From: Chloroflexi bacterium HGW-Chloroflexi-4
Lineage (GTDB): Bacteria; Chloroflexota; Anaerolineae; Anaerolineales; Anaerolineaceae
Direction: 5' to 3'
DNA length: 50,507 nt
Assembly: GCA_002840715.1 (NCBI GenBank)
Contig: PHBW01000029.1
Span: 1 to 50,507 of the forward strand
Below the pieces are notes generated by a model. It searched no databases. It was not told the DNA's origin and worked only from the letters and a program-made list of their open reading frames with translations. A program made the translations under genes and the position numbers. Shown here in pieces: positions 1 to 8,086 of the stretch; the stretch's first letter is position 1; each line of letters begins with the position of its first letter.

Positions 1-17
1 CCTATGATTTTTCCCAT
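1..17 (-). CDS. dnaK: DnaK chaperone, N-terminal codons only (partial)
   Basis: The complement of the first 17 bases begins ATG and encodes MGKII, the usual start of DnaK. An AGGAG ribosome binding site lies about 8 bases upstream, in the short gap after the grpE stop. The rest of the gene lies beyond the left edge. DnaK is the Hsp70 ATPase that acts with GrpE and DnaJ in protein folding. Only five complete codons are visible, so the call rests on those residues, the binding site and the hrcA-grpE-dnaK order. Confidence 0.8.
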
Positions 18-28
18 AATTTCGTCTC

Positions 29-625
29 CTATCGGGCTACCCGAACCATTGCCGGGCGCAAAATTCGCTCTCCAAGTTTATAGCCCTGTCGGACGACTTC
101 AATCACTTCGCCGCTGGCAAACTCGGGATTGTCTTCATTTGAAATGGCTTCGTGCATGCTCGGATCGAACTGCACTTTGTTTTGGTTGATGCGTTCGATA
201 CCTTCAGCGTCAATCACGGTTTGCAGCTTGCGTACGATCAATTCAATGCCTTCAGCCCAGACTGCACCTTCATCGCATGTGGGGCGGTGATTCATGGCAA
301 GGTCAAGATCATCCATGATCACAAGATATTTTTTGATCACTTCACCGGTGATGTTGGCGCGCAGTTGGGCGTTCTCACGTTCAATGCGTTTTTTGTAATT
401 CACAAATTCAGCTCGTTCACGCTGCCAGCCATCCAGATTGGTGGAGGCTTCTTTAACAGCCTTGTCAAGATCCGCTTTCACGGCTTCGTAGGCTTCAAGC
501 GTGACTTCCGGTTTGAATTGTGTGTCTTCCACCGGATAAGTACCGGCGGATTTTCGGCTTTCTTCTGACTGCTGATATTCTGATGCAGCTTTCTTGGCAT
601 TTGCTTTCTTGTGATGCTCTTCCAT
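29..625 (-). CDS. grpE: GrpE nucleotide exchange factor
   Basis: GrpE is the cytoplasmic homodimeric nucleotide exchange factor that releases ADP from DnaK. The 198-residue product has a charged, Lys/Glu-rich N-terminus (about residues 1-50). A long helical region with the family pattern around ERAEFVNYKKRIERE follows. The C-terminal beta domain carries the typical VIDAEGIERI and FDPSMHEAIS segments and ends with GYKLGERILRPAMVRVA, near the canonical GrpE signature. Length is normal. It lies 19 bases after hrcA and just before dnaK, so the three genes should be co-transcribed from the CIRCE-controlled promoter upstream of hrcA. Confidence 0.96.
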   Translation of the reverse strand: MEEHHKKANAKKAASEYQQSEESRKSAGTYPVEDTQFKPEVTLEAYEAVKADLDKAVKEASTNLDGWQRERAEFVNYKKRIERENAQLRANITGEVIKKYLVIMDDLDLAMNHRPTCDEGAVWAEGIELIVRKLQTVIDAEGIERINQNKVQFDPSMHEAISNEDNPEFASGEVIEVVRQGYKLGERILRPAMVRVAR

Positions 626-644
626 TCTTCACCTCAATGGCTAT

Positions 645-1682
645 TTATTCAGTAATCGTTTCTGTAACTAATTCACTCAATAAACCGGAAAGAAACCGGA
701 CAATCGATATTGTTCTTCCATATGACATGCGCATCGGCCCTAAAACTCCCAGGGTGCCTGTTGCCAGGCCAGGTGTGCCGTAGCGGGCTAGCACAATCGA
801 GCATTGTGACAGAGCATCGTAGATGCCCTCGCCGCCGATCAGCACTTGCACACCACCCAGAGACGATCCGTGCAGCACAGTTTTTGACAAAATGTCGTGA
901 AGCAAGGGTTTTTCTTCGAGCACACGCAGGGCTTTGCGGGCATCTTCAGATCCTGAAAATTCGGGTTCTGCCAGTACGTTTGTTAATCCATCAAGCACGA
1001 CTTCACCCGAAACCATCGCATCCGCCTGTTTCATTTCATCCAACACCACATTAAACAGGTCTTTCTCGAGCGCATTTAATTGCACGTTCAATTGATCAAT
1101 GGTTTTGGTGGTTTTGGCTTCCATCAGCACATTCAATCGCTGCGCAGTGGCAGACAACATGTCTTGTGAGACAGGTTCAGGCAGGGTGATGAATCGCTGT
1201 AAAATTTCTCCGCCCATTAAGACCAGCACCATCAATACTTGCCGTCCGCGTGAAGCGATCAATTCAAGATGCTTGAAGTGCGCCTGTTCGGGGTGCGGAG
1301 CTGTAACCAGCGAAGCCCCGCGTGATTGGTGAGCCAGCACGGATGCCGCCAACCGGGTCCATTGTTCCACATCGCTGCGCATTTGATAAAACTGGTGACT
1401 GATGGTGCGGCGGGTGGAGTCAGGCAGCTCTGATTCTTGCACAATGCTGCCTACAAACAATCGGTAGCCGTCTTCAGTGGGCACGCGGCCTGCTGAAAGG
1501 TGGGGCTGCCGTAAATAACCCAGTTCGGTCAACTCGGCCAGTTCGTTCCGCACGGTCGCTGAGCTCATATCCAGCGAATACTGGTCCACCATATGCTTCG
1601 ATCCGACCGGCGTAGCCGAACGGATATACTCGTGAATCACGAGTGAGAGCAGCAGGCGTTGTCTTTCAGATAGATCGCTCAT
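645..1682 (-). CDS. hrcA: HrcA heat-shock repressor
   Basis: HrcA represses class I heat-shock genes by binding CIRCE; its activity depends on GroEL. The 345-residue product has an N-terminal winged-helix domain (residues 1-75) that includes the family segment SSATVRNELAELTELGYL and then HLSAGRVPTEDGYRLFV. A GAF-like central region and a C-terminal part with IGGEGIYDALSQCSIV and GTLGVLGPMRMSYGR are both diagnostic. It is the first gene of hrcA-grpE-dnaK. The CIRCE site 14 bases upstream of its start indicates autorepression. Confidence 0.97.
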   Translation of the reverse strand: MSDLSERQRLLLSLVIHEYIRSATPVGSKHMVDQYSLDMSSATVRNELAELTELGYLRQPHLSAGRVPTEDGYRLFVGSIVQESELPDSTRRTISHQFYQMRSDVEQWTRLAASVLAHQSRGASLVTAPHPEQAHFKHLELIASRGRQVLMVLVLMGGEILQRFITLPEPVSQDMLSATAQRLNVLMEAKTTKTIDQLNVQLNALEKDLFNVVLDEMKQADAMVSGEVVLDGLTNVLAEPEFSGSEDARKALRVLEEKPLLHDILSKTVLHGSSLGGVQVLIGGEGIYDALSQCSIVLARYGTPGLATGTLGVLGPMRMSYGRTISIVRFLSGLLSELVTETITE

Positions 1683-1695
1683 TTCTTCCTGTTTT

Positions 1696-1722
1696 TTAGC
1701 ACTCGGAGCTTGTGAGTGCTAA
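1696..1722. promoter_or_regulatory. CIRCE operator (HrcA binding site)
   Basis: The sequence is TTAGCACTC, nine bases, then GAGTGCTAA: a perfect match to the CIRCE consensus with both 9-base arms intact. It lies in the 5' untranslated region of hrcA, just downstream of the predicted start point, where HrcA binding would block the operon. Confidence 0.97.
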
Positions 1723-1735
1723 TTCATTGAGAACA

Positions 1736-1764
1736 ATTATACCTTGCCTGAAAAATCAGGTCAA
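1736..1764 (-). promoter_or_regulatory. Sigma-70-type promoter of hrcA-grpE-dnaK
   Basis: On the minus strand a TTGACC box (1759-1764) is followed by exactly 17 bases and TATAAT (1736-1741). Transcription should begin near 1728, immediately before CIRCE. Strength and spacing are near consensus. Confidence 0.8.
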
Positions 1765-1858
1765 GAAATGCCGTCAGGCGGTTTTGATTTCATATAAAAG
1801 ATTAATATTTTTGTTTTTAATGTTGGTTTAGTTTTTGGTGCAACTGTCAGTGATGCAA

Positions 1859-1864
1859 TATAAT
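1859..1864 (+). promoter_or_regulatory. TATAAT -10 box just before the sensor kinase
   Basis: A consensus TATAAT lies 9 bases before the ATG at 1874. The predicted start point would be only a few bases from the start codon, and there is no Shine-Dalgarno sequence, so the mRNA may be nearly leaderless. The -35 region (about TTGGTG at 1835-1840) is weak. A more distant promoter cannot be excluded. Confidence 0.45.
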
Positions 1865-1873
1865 CAATAATCT

Positions 1874-3352
1874 ATGGATAAAAGGCTAAGGTTTTCCATC
1901 CACCGATTTTCTCGCCTGCTCTTCAGCTACCTGGGGACGGTGCTCATTATTGCTGCCGTCACGATATTATTAAAGGTCGTTGAAAGCACGCTTGAAATCC
2001 AGATCATCGCCCTGATCTATCTTTTACCGATCCTTATCTGCACGGTTTTATGGGGGTTGACCTCTGGCATTCTGGCAGGCTTGCTGGCCTTCCTTACCTT
2101 TAACTACTTTTTCATCCAGCCCTATTTCACCCTGATGGTGCATCAAACCCAGGACCTGATTACGCTGATCATTTTCTTGATCGTGGCGGTCGTACTAAGC
2201 CAGTTTGTCGGTCAGGCGCGAGAAGCGGTACGCCTGGCAAAAAAACGTGAATGGGAAGCCACCCGTATGTATGAATTGATCTCGGCTTTGGCCGGGTTAA
2301 CTGATTTTCAGAGTATTATGCACGTGCTGGCTGACAAGTTGATCGAAACATTTCGCTTTAATCAGGTGGAAATCAGCGTAACCGAACGCGTAAAAAATGA
2401 ACTGTTGGTTTTCCGCACATCCATTGCAAAAGAAATAACGGGCATTCATGACCTGGCTGTACCGATGTATACCGCCCGTAATACTGAAGGCGAAATTAAA
2501 CTTTGGTTTGATCAAAATGAACTATCCCTTGAGGAGACACGCTTGCTGGCGGCATTTAGCAACCAGGGAGCTTTGGCTATTGAGCGCATTTATCTTTATC
2601 AAAGCGAAAACATTGCCAAACTTCTCGAAGAAAGCGATCGTATCAAAACCTCATTGTTGAACTCGGTTTCTCATGAACTTCGATCCCCGCTTGCGGCAAT
2701 TAAAGCATCAGCCTCAAGCCTTCGCAGCGGTGCCGTGGATTGGAATACCGCCGCCCGGACTGAACTGTTGGCGACTGTTGAAGAAGAAACAGATCAACTG
2801 AATCTTTTGGTTGGCAACCTGCTGGATATGTCGCGCATTGAAGCTGGCGCCCTGAACCCAAAAACGCAGTGGAACTCCATTGTAGAGATCATCAAAAGTG
2901 TGGCCACAAAGATGCGCAATTTGTTGTCACAGCATCCAGTGGAATACGAATTCGCTACAAATTTGCCTCTGCTGCCCACTGATTTTGTCATGCTGGGGCA
3001 GGTGTTTACCAACTTGTTTAGCAACAGCATCAAGTATGCGCCTCCCGGTACGCCCATTCAGGTCTCTGCATCCCAACATGGAGATAATGTGGTCATTAAA
3101 GTCATGAATCAAAGTCCTCGGGTTCAAGAAGAACATCTCGAGCACATTTTTGACAAATTCTTTCGAGTGACTCAAGCTGATAAAGTCACCGGAACGGGTT
3201 TGGGGTTGTCAATCTGTAAAGGTATTATTGAAGCGCACGGCGGTAAAATATGGGCTGAAAATCAGACTAATGGTTTTGCATTTATGATCAGCCTGCCGGT
3301 CACTCTGGATGGCTCGCTGCCGAATATTCCCAAGGATGTGTTGGATGGATAG
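1874..3352 (+). CDS. KdpD-like sensor histidine kinase (short form)
   Basis: A membrane sensor kinase of 492 residues that resembles the C-terminal half of KdpD. Residues about 12-110 hold the tightly packed DUF4118-type transmembrane segments, followed by a linker and a GAF-like region (about 130-255). The HisKA domain has the H-box SVSHELRSPLAAIK with the phospho-acceptor His267. The ATPase domain shows the N-box (NLFSNSIKYAPP) and G-box (GTGLGLSICKG). The N-terminal KdpD and USP domains of full-length KdpD (about 900 residues) are absent. It overlaps the response regulator gene by 8 bases. No kdpFABC genes are nearby; the next gene downstream is a KimA-like potassium transporter, the likely target. 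Confidence 0.88.
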   Translation: MDKRLRFSIHRFSRLLFSYLGTVLIIAAVTILLKVVESTLEIQIIALIYLLPILICTVLWGLTSGILAGLLAFLTFNYFFIQPYFTLMVHQTQDLITLIIFLIVAVVLSQFVGQAREAVRLAKKREWEATRMYELISALAGLTDFQSIMHVLADKLIETFRFNQVEISVTERVKNELLVFRTSIAKEITGIHDLAVPMYTARNTEGEIKLWFDQNELSLEETRLLAAFSNQGALAIERIYLYQSENIAKLLEESDRIKTSLLNSVSHELRSPLAAIKASASSLRSGAVDWNTAARTELLATVEEETDQLNLLVGNLLDMSRIEAGALNPKTQWNSIVEIIKSVATKMRNLLSQHPVEYEFATNLPLLPTDFVMLGQVFTNLFSNSIKYAPPGTPIQVSASQHGDNVVIKVMNQSPRVQEEHLEHIFDKFFRVTQADKVTGTGLGLSICKGIIEAHGGKIWAENQTNGFAFMISLPVTLDGSLPNIPKDVLDG

Positions 3353-4040
3353 AGACCCTTTAATCTTATTAATTGACGATGAACCTCAAATCTTGCGTGC
3401 TCTTAAAACGATTTTGAGCTCCGGGCACTTTAAGGTCATCTCTGCCGTGAATGGCGAAGACGGCATCGCCCTGGCAGCTTCACAGTCGCCGGATGTTGTC
3501 ATTCTCGACCTCACCCTGCCTGATATGGATGGCATCCAGGTGTGCGAGCAGATTCGCGAATGGTCCAGCGTGCCGATCATCGTCCTCTCAGTGCGCGACG
3601 GTGAACGCGATAAAGTGGCCGCCCTCGATAAAGGCGCGGATGATTACTTGACCAAGCCCTTTAACATTGAAGAGCTGATGGCGCGCATCAGAGTGGCACT
3701 GCGCCATTCGTCTCAATCCATCGGCAACAAAGAAACTGTGATAAAAGCCGGCTCGTTATCCATTGATTTGGCCCGCCACATTACCACCATCAACGGCGAA
3801 GAATTAAAACTAACTGCCACTGAATTTAAGCTGCTTTCATATCTAGCCGCACATGCAGACCGTGTGCTGACGCACCAGGCGATACTGGTCCACGTTTGGG
3901 GGTTTGAAGAGTCGGAACACATTGAATATTTACGTGTTTATATCGGGCAGTTGCGCAAGAAAATTGAAATTGATCCCGATGATCCTCAAGTGCTCGTGAC
4001 CGATCCTGGCATTGGTTATCGTTTCAAAACCAGCGATTAA
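3345..4040 (+). CDS. KdpE-like response regulator (OmpR family)
   Basis: A two-domain regulator of 231 residues. The receiver domain begins LILLIDDEPQI, has the phospho-acceptor Asp55 in VVILDLTLPDMDG and the conserved TKPF loop. The C-terminal winged helix is of OmpR type (LTATEFKLLSYLAAHADRVLTH, and VYIGQLRKKIEIDPDDP), ending with the KdpE-like PGIGYRF. The ATG at 3345 was chosen because homologues begin near MDRDPLILLIDD; the longer reading from 3309 adds unconserved residues. The start lies inside the kinase gene, so translation is probably coupled. A terminator follows. Confidence 0.9.
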   Translation: MDRDPLILLIDDEPQILRALKTILSSGHFKVISAVNGEDGIALAASQSPDVVILDLTLPDMDGIQVCEQIREWSSVPIIVLSVRDGERDKVAALDKGADDYLTKPFNIEELMARIRVALRHSSQSIGNKETVIKAGSLSIDLARHITTINGEELKLTATEFKLLSYLAAHADRVLTHQAILVHVWGFEESEHIEYLRVYIGQLRKKIEIDPDDPQVLVTDPGIGYRFKTSD

Positions 4041-4112
4041 CGCATCTAAAAATCTTTATTTTTTCTTTATATCCTCCTCTATTTCTTTGCTTATTTTTTA
4101 CGAACAATAAGT

Positions 4113-4150
4113 AGACTTCTATCATTCATAAATAGAAGTCTTGTTTTTTG
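4113..4150 (+). terminator. Rho-independent terminator after the two-component genes
   Basis: AGACTTCTAT (4113-4122) pairs perfectly with ATAGAAGTCT (4132-4141) across a 9-base loop, followed by TGTTTTTTG. It separates the two-component genes from the transporter, so the latter probably depends on readthrough or its own promoter. Confidence 0.85.
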
Positions 4151-4179
4151 TTGTTCAATATTGAAGTTAAAGGATGCAT

Positions 4180-6117
4180 ATGATCGAGGAAAAAGAAAGT
4201 GCGACAAATGTAATAGACATGTCAGCGGATGACAAGCCAAGGAATAATTGGCGTCAATTGTTGATTGGCCATCCTTTACAAACGGCAGACGCTCACAATC
4301 AAACCATCGGCAAGGCCATTGGCCTGGCTGTTTTTGCGTCTGATGCATTGTCATCCACTGCTTATGCTACCCAAGAGATTATGATTATTCTCGCGATTGC
4401 CACAGCCAGTGCTTTGCAATATGTTTTTCCGATCGCCATTGCAATTACTGTTTTGATGGCTATTGTGGCAATTTCTTATGAGCAAACCATCCATGCTTAC
4501 CCAGGCGGCGGCGGCGCGTATATCGTCGCCCGCGATAATTTAGGTGAGATTCCGGCACAGGCGGCAGGTGCAGCCTTGTTGACTGACTATATCTTGACAG
4601 TCGCCGTATCTATATCCTCAGGTGTTGCCCAAATCGTTTCAGCTTTTCCTTCACTTTTTGAATATCGTGTCATTATTGGAATTGCATTGGTCTTTTTCGT
4701 CATGACCATCAATTTGCGGGGTGTTAAAGAATCCGGTGTCTTGTTCGCAATTCCAACTTACTTTTTCTTAGTTGCCATGGTGCTTACCATCGGCGTGGGT
4801 CTTGTGAAATATTTCACAGGTGCTTTGGGTCCCGTTGTAAACCCGCCTGAAATGGAAATTGTTGGGGTTGTTAGTGTTGTGACACCTTTCCTGCTGCTGC
4901 ATGCTTTTTCAAGCGGTACGGCTGCCCTGACCGGTATCGAAGCAATTTCAAACGGCATTACTGCGTTTAAAGAACCTCGCAGCAAGAATGCCGGCATTAC
5001 TTTAATCTGGATGGCTTCGATCCTTGGAACGCTTTTCTTGAGCATTTCCTTTCTATCAGGAAAAATTGGTGCGGTTCCCTCTGAGGTCGAGACAGTTATT
5101 TCACAGCTCGCCCGAACCATATTTGGTGGGCAAGGCGTTATGTATCTGGTATTGATCGCAGGCACCACCATTATTCTGATCATGGCGGCTAATACTGCGT
5201 TTGCTGATTTTCCACGGTTGGGAGCATTGCAGGCGAATGATGGTTACCTTCCACGACAATTAACATTTAAAGGTAGCCGCCTGGTTTATTCCAGAGGGAT
5301 TGTGACTCTGGCAATCATGGCTTCTCTCCTTATACTAGTCTTTCAAGCGAACGTGTCCAAGATTATTCCTTTATATGCGATTGGCGTTTTCCTTTCTTTC
5401 ACACTTTCTCAAGCAGGTATGGCCAAACGATGGTGGAAATCCGGTCGTCTTAAAGGCGATGAAGAACTGGTTGAAACTGGCTCAACCATCCGATTTGATA
5501 AAGCATGGAAATATAAAATGATCATCAATGGATTTGGTGCCGTGTGTACATTCATTGTGATGATTATATTTGCTGTAACCAAATTTAAAGATGGTGCCTG
5601 GATTGTGGTGGTGATCATTCCATTGCTTATCACTACCTTTTTATCAATCCATCACCATTACAAAAAGTTGGCAGCAAAACTTTCACTTGAGAAATATACC
5701 AACACCATTCGCGTCAACAAACATCGTATTTTAGTGTTGGTGGCTGGGGTTCATCGCGGCTCACTGGCTGCACTGGCTTATGCCCGCTCTTTAGGAGATG
5801 ACGTGACAGCAATTCATGTGTCTACCGACCCTGTTGAATCTGAAAAGTTGCGTGAAAAATGGGCAATTTATGGTGAAGGCATCCGTTTGGTTATTTTGAA
5901 TTCTCCATATCGATTGCTGCTTGAACCTGTAATGGATTACATTCAAAAACTATTGACTTTGCGCGCGCCAAACGAAATTTTGACGGTCGTGGTGCCCCAA
6001 TTTGTTCCTTCTCATTGGTGGGAGAACCTTCTGCATAGTCAAACCGCCATGATGTTACGTTACGGCCTGTTGTTCAAATCTAATTTGGTCATTATCGAAG
6101 TGCCCTATCAGGTTTAG
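4180..6117 (+). CDS. APC-superfamily transporter, KimA-like potassium importer
   Basis: An integral membrane protein of about 645 residues. The start region is close to Bacillus KimA (YdaO): a short cytoplasmic lead with IGHPLQ, then AIGLAVFASDALSSTAYATQEIMIIL. About twelve hydrophobic segments follow (to residue 500), including YPGGGGAYIVARDNLG, typical of this APC branch. The C-terminal 140 residues form a soluble USP-like domain (HRILVLVAGVHRGSLAALAYARSL) like the KimA cytoplasmic dimer domain. KimA imports potassium with protons. The ATG at 4180 has an AAAGG site at better spacing than the ATG at 4174. Its place after a KdpD/KdpE-like pair supports potassium transport. A related amino-acid permease remains possible. 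Confidence 0.78.
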   Translation: MIEEKESATNVIDMSADDKPRNNWRQLLIGHPLQTADAHNQTIGKAIGLAVFASDALSSTAYATQEIMIILAIATASALQYVFPIAIAITVLMAIVAISYEQTIHAYPGGGGAYIVARDNLGEIPAQAAGAALLTDYILTVAVSISSGVAQIVSAFPSLFEYRVIIGIALVFFVMTINLRGVKESGVLFAIPTYFFLVAMVLTIGVGLVKYFTGALGPVVNPPEMEIVGVVSVVTPFLLLHAFSSGTAALTGIEAISNGITAFKEPRSKNAGITLIWMASILGTLFLSISFLSGKIGAVPSEVETVISQLARTIFGGQGVMYLVLIAGTTIILIMAANTAFADFPRLGALQANDGYLPRQLTFKGSRLVYSRGIVTLAIMASLLILVFQANVSKIIPLYAIGVFLSFTLSQAGMAKRWWKSGRLKGDEELVETGSTIRFDKAWKYKMIINGFGAVCTFIVMIIFAVTKFKDGAWIVVVIIPLLITTFLSIHHHYKKLAAKLSLEKYTNTIRVNKHRILVLVAGVHRGSLAALAYARSLGDDVTAIHVSTDPVESEKLREKWAIYGEGIRLVILNSPYRLLLEPVMDYIQKLLTLRAPNEILTVVVPQFVPSHWWENLLHSQTAMMLRYGLLFKSNLVIIEVPYQV

Positions 6118-6300
6118 GGTCAACGATAATGGTGTTAAATTTATTTTCAAAAAAGGATGAATTGCTGATTAATTATTAAAATAAATTCCCAAATTGTCGA
6201 TTAAGGTATAAAATCTTTTGGGCAGGTCGTGATTTGAATTTGTTTGAGACTTGCTTCTTTTTGGTAAAGAAACAAACAACACCACCATTAAGGAGAAATA

Positions 6301-7368
6301 ATGTCTCATCTTAATTATCCGTTTGCTTTTTTAGAAGATGCCAATCAAAAGATTGAAGGCTCCCTCGAGCTGACAGAACCGCTTCCCTGTGACCATAAAT
6401 CAGGAGGCGGTTTTTTTCGTAATGGCCAGCTGGCGATCAACGACTGCCATCCATTAAAGATCGTCCTGTACCATAATGACGCCACATCCAAGTTTATCTA
6501 TTTACATGAAAACAATCTGGATGCCAATTTGTTGGATATCATCGGTGTTAAGTCTGATTCTCCCATTCCTTCCGCACCGCAGAACCTTCCAGGTCAGCTC
6601 TGTCTTGGATCAGATCGGGCAAAACTGATTGGTGATGCTGTTTCAGAGATCATCGGCGCTCTACCCCTGGCTTCCACATTTGAACACTACAAGCAGCAAA
6701 ATCTGGCAGTATTCCCCATCGCCCGTGAGGGATTGAAATACCAGGTGGCAGAAGCCATTTATTCAAATTATGGATATTATTGCGACGAGATCGTGTTGGA
6801 TGCGCATCATGTGTTTGACAGCTCGGTGCCGGTTTACAATCGCACCGTTGAATTGACCCTCTTTAAAGATAAAGACCTTGACCATGCACAAAAGGAGAAC
6901 ATTTCGGTTGCCTTTTTGGCTGACAGCATTGCCAGCGGTTTGGTGATGAAAGAGGTTGTTGCCCGGGTCAGCGAACGCTTCGAAAACTTGAAACAGATTG
7001 AAGTGATCTCGCCGCTCGCCACCATCCGCGGATTGTGCCGCCTGGCTCAATCTGAAGTCAATAGCCATGTTCCGGTGCGCGTGCATGTCTTTGAAACCCT
7101 CCTAAATGCTTTACCCCCCGATTTCTATTATTCCGCCCATATACCCGTCCCTGATTTCCACATTCGCCCTGACCTCGAAGAGGAATACAGAGCCTGGTGG
7201 GGCAAGGATGCTGCCGGCAACGACATTGCCGATACCGCTTGTGCCGGCTACGGCTGGAGCGAGGTGTTCTACTCGCCCCGCAAACAGATTCAAATGATGA
7301 ACAGCCAGCTGCAATCCCGTCATAACATGACCATAGCAGAAATTGTTCTTCGCAATATAAAAAAGTAA
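6301..7368 (+). CDS. Phosphoribosyltransferase-like protein of unknown function
   Basis: A soluble protein of 355 residues with no signal peptide or membrane segment, preceded by a good AAGGAG site. I do not recognise a named family. The middle resembles a type I phosphoribosyltransferase fold: a uracil-PRTase-like segment FPIAREGLKYQVAEAIY (about residues 139-155) and a hydrophobic strand with a small-residue loop, VAFLADSIASGLVMKEVV (about 201-218), where such enzymes bind the phosphate of PRPP. The acidic pair usual in that loop is only partly kept. The C-terminal third has Trp/Tyr-rich segments (EEEYRAWWGKD, AGYGWSEVFYSP). It stands alone between the transporter and a bidirectional terminator. 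Confidence 0.45.
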   Translation: MSHLNYPFAFLEDANQKIEGSLELTEPLPCDHKSGGGFFRNGQLAINDCHPLKIVLYHNDATSKFIYLHENNLDANLLDIIGVKSDSPIPSAPQNLPGQLCLGSDRAKLIGDAVSEIIGALPLASTFEHYKQQNLAVFPIAREGLKYQVAEAIYSNYGYYCDEIVLDAHHVFDSSVPVYNRTVELTLFKDKDLDHAQKENISVAFLADSIASGLVMKEVVARVSERFENLKQIEVISPLATIRGLCRLAQSEVNSHVPVRVHVFETLLNALPPDFYYSAHIPVPDFHIRPDLEEEYRAWWGKDAAGNDIADTACAGYGWSEVFYSPRKQIQMMNSQLQSRHNMTIAEIVLRNIKK

Positions 7369-7386
7369 CAAGATTAAATAATATAT

Positions 7387-7416
7387 AAAAAATGCACCCA
7401 GAGGGGTGCATTTTTT
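7387..7416. terminator. Bidirectional terminator between convergent genes
   Basis: A-run, TGCACCC (7393-7399), loop AGAG, GGGTGCA (7404-7410), T-run of six. The A-tract and T-tract on either side let it serve both the upstream plus-strand gene and the minus-strand osmC-like gene. Confidence 0.9.
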
Positions 7417-7418
7417 GG

Positions 7419-7931
7419 TTAATCAACAATCAGTGGTTGTCCATTGAGCTGCTGTGTGTTAATAACTGGCACGGTACCGATCACTGCTTTTTCAGCGAAG
7501 CACAGCCGATGTGCCAGGCGGATCAACTGTTTGATTTCGCTGATCTCCTCATCAGAATCCAGTGCAATATTGATTTCAAAGCGGTCGCAAAACCCCTCGG
7601 CATCCCCCCTTAAAACGGATCCCTCTTCATGGAAATGAGCTGTTACGGTGACTTTCTCATTGCGAACATCCAGTTTTTTCTTATTGGACACCTGGGTGAT
7701 GTGCGAGATCAGACACATTGCCATGCCGGAAACGAAGTAGGTCAGCGGGCTGGGCGCGGTGCCCTCCCCGCCGGGGATGTAGCTGCCTTCGTCGCTGATG
7801 AAGGCAAACTCTTTTCCGGTCTCGGGCTGACCGGCCACCACCTGTTTGCGCCATTTCTCAATCGAAGAGGCTTTGGCTGTCACCACGATATCGCGTTTGC
7901 CTTTGGCTGTATTTGCCACCAGATCAGTCAT
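7419..7931 (-). CDS. OsmC/Ohr-family protein
   Basis: A soluble protein of 170 residues of the OsmC family, whose members reduce organic and fatty-acid peroxides through two cysteines. The expected features are present: GGEGTAPSPLTYFVSGMAMCLISH with the first Cys in the central helix, and HRLCFAEKAV with the second Cys. The ATG at 7931 follows a GGAG site at good spacing; the longer reading to 7952 would skip it. It is a single gene convergent with its neighbour. Peroxide reduction is inferred from the family; the thiol donor is unknown. Confidence 0.85.
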   Translation of the reverse strand: MTDLVANTAKGKRDIVVTAKASSIEKWRKQVVAGQPETGKEFAFISDEGSYIPGGEGTAPSPLTYFVSGMAMCLISHITQVSNKKKLDVRNEKVTVTAHFHEEGSVLRGDAEGFCDRFEINIALDSDEEISEIKQLIRLAHRLCFAEKAVIGTVPVINTQQLNGQPLIVD

Positions 7932-8086
7932 TTCGGTCTCCTTTGAGTCCACAATTAATGTTTAACTTGATTGTATCCAATAATCCTGTCAAAAACTCGC
8001 AGGGTTATCATAAATATGTTGACCCTAATACGATTCCCTCTTAAAATCAAAGTGATTGCAAATACAAAAATTCCAAAGGAGAGTAA

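Noticed and set aside
1874..3352. Full-length KdpD with a nearby kdpFABC operon.
   Set aside because: The N-terminal KdpD/USP domains are missing and no Kdp ATPase gene lies in the window.
4041..4179. c-di-AMP (ydaO) riboswitch before the KimA-like gene.
   Set aside because: The gap is only about 140 bases, AT-rich, and holds a simple terminator hairpin; nothing resembles the large ydaO fold.
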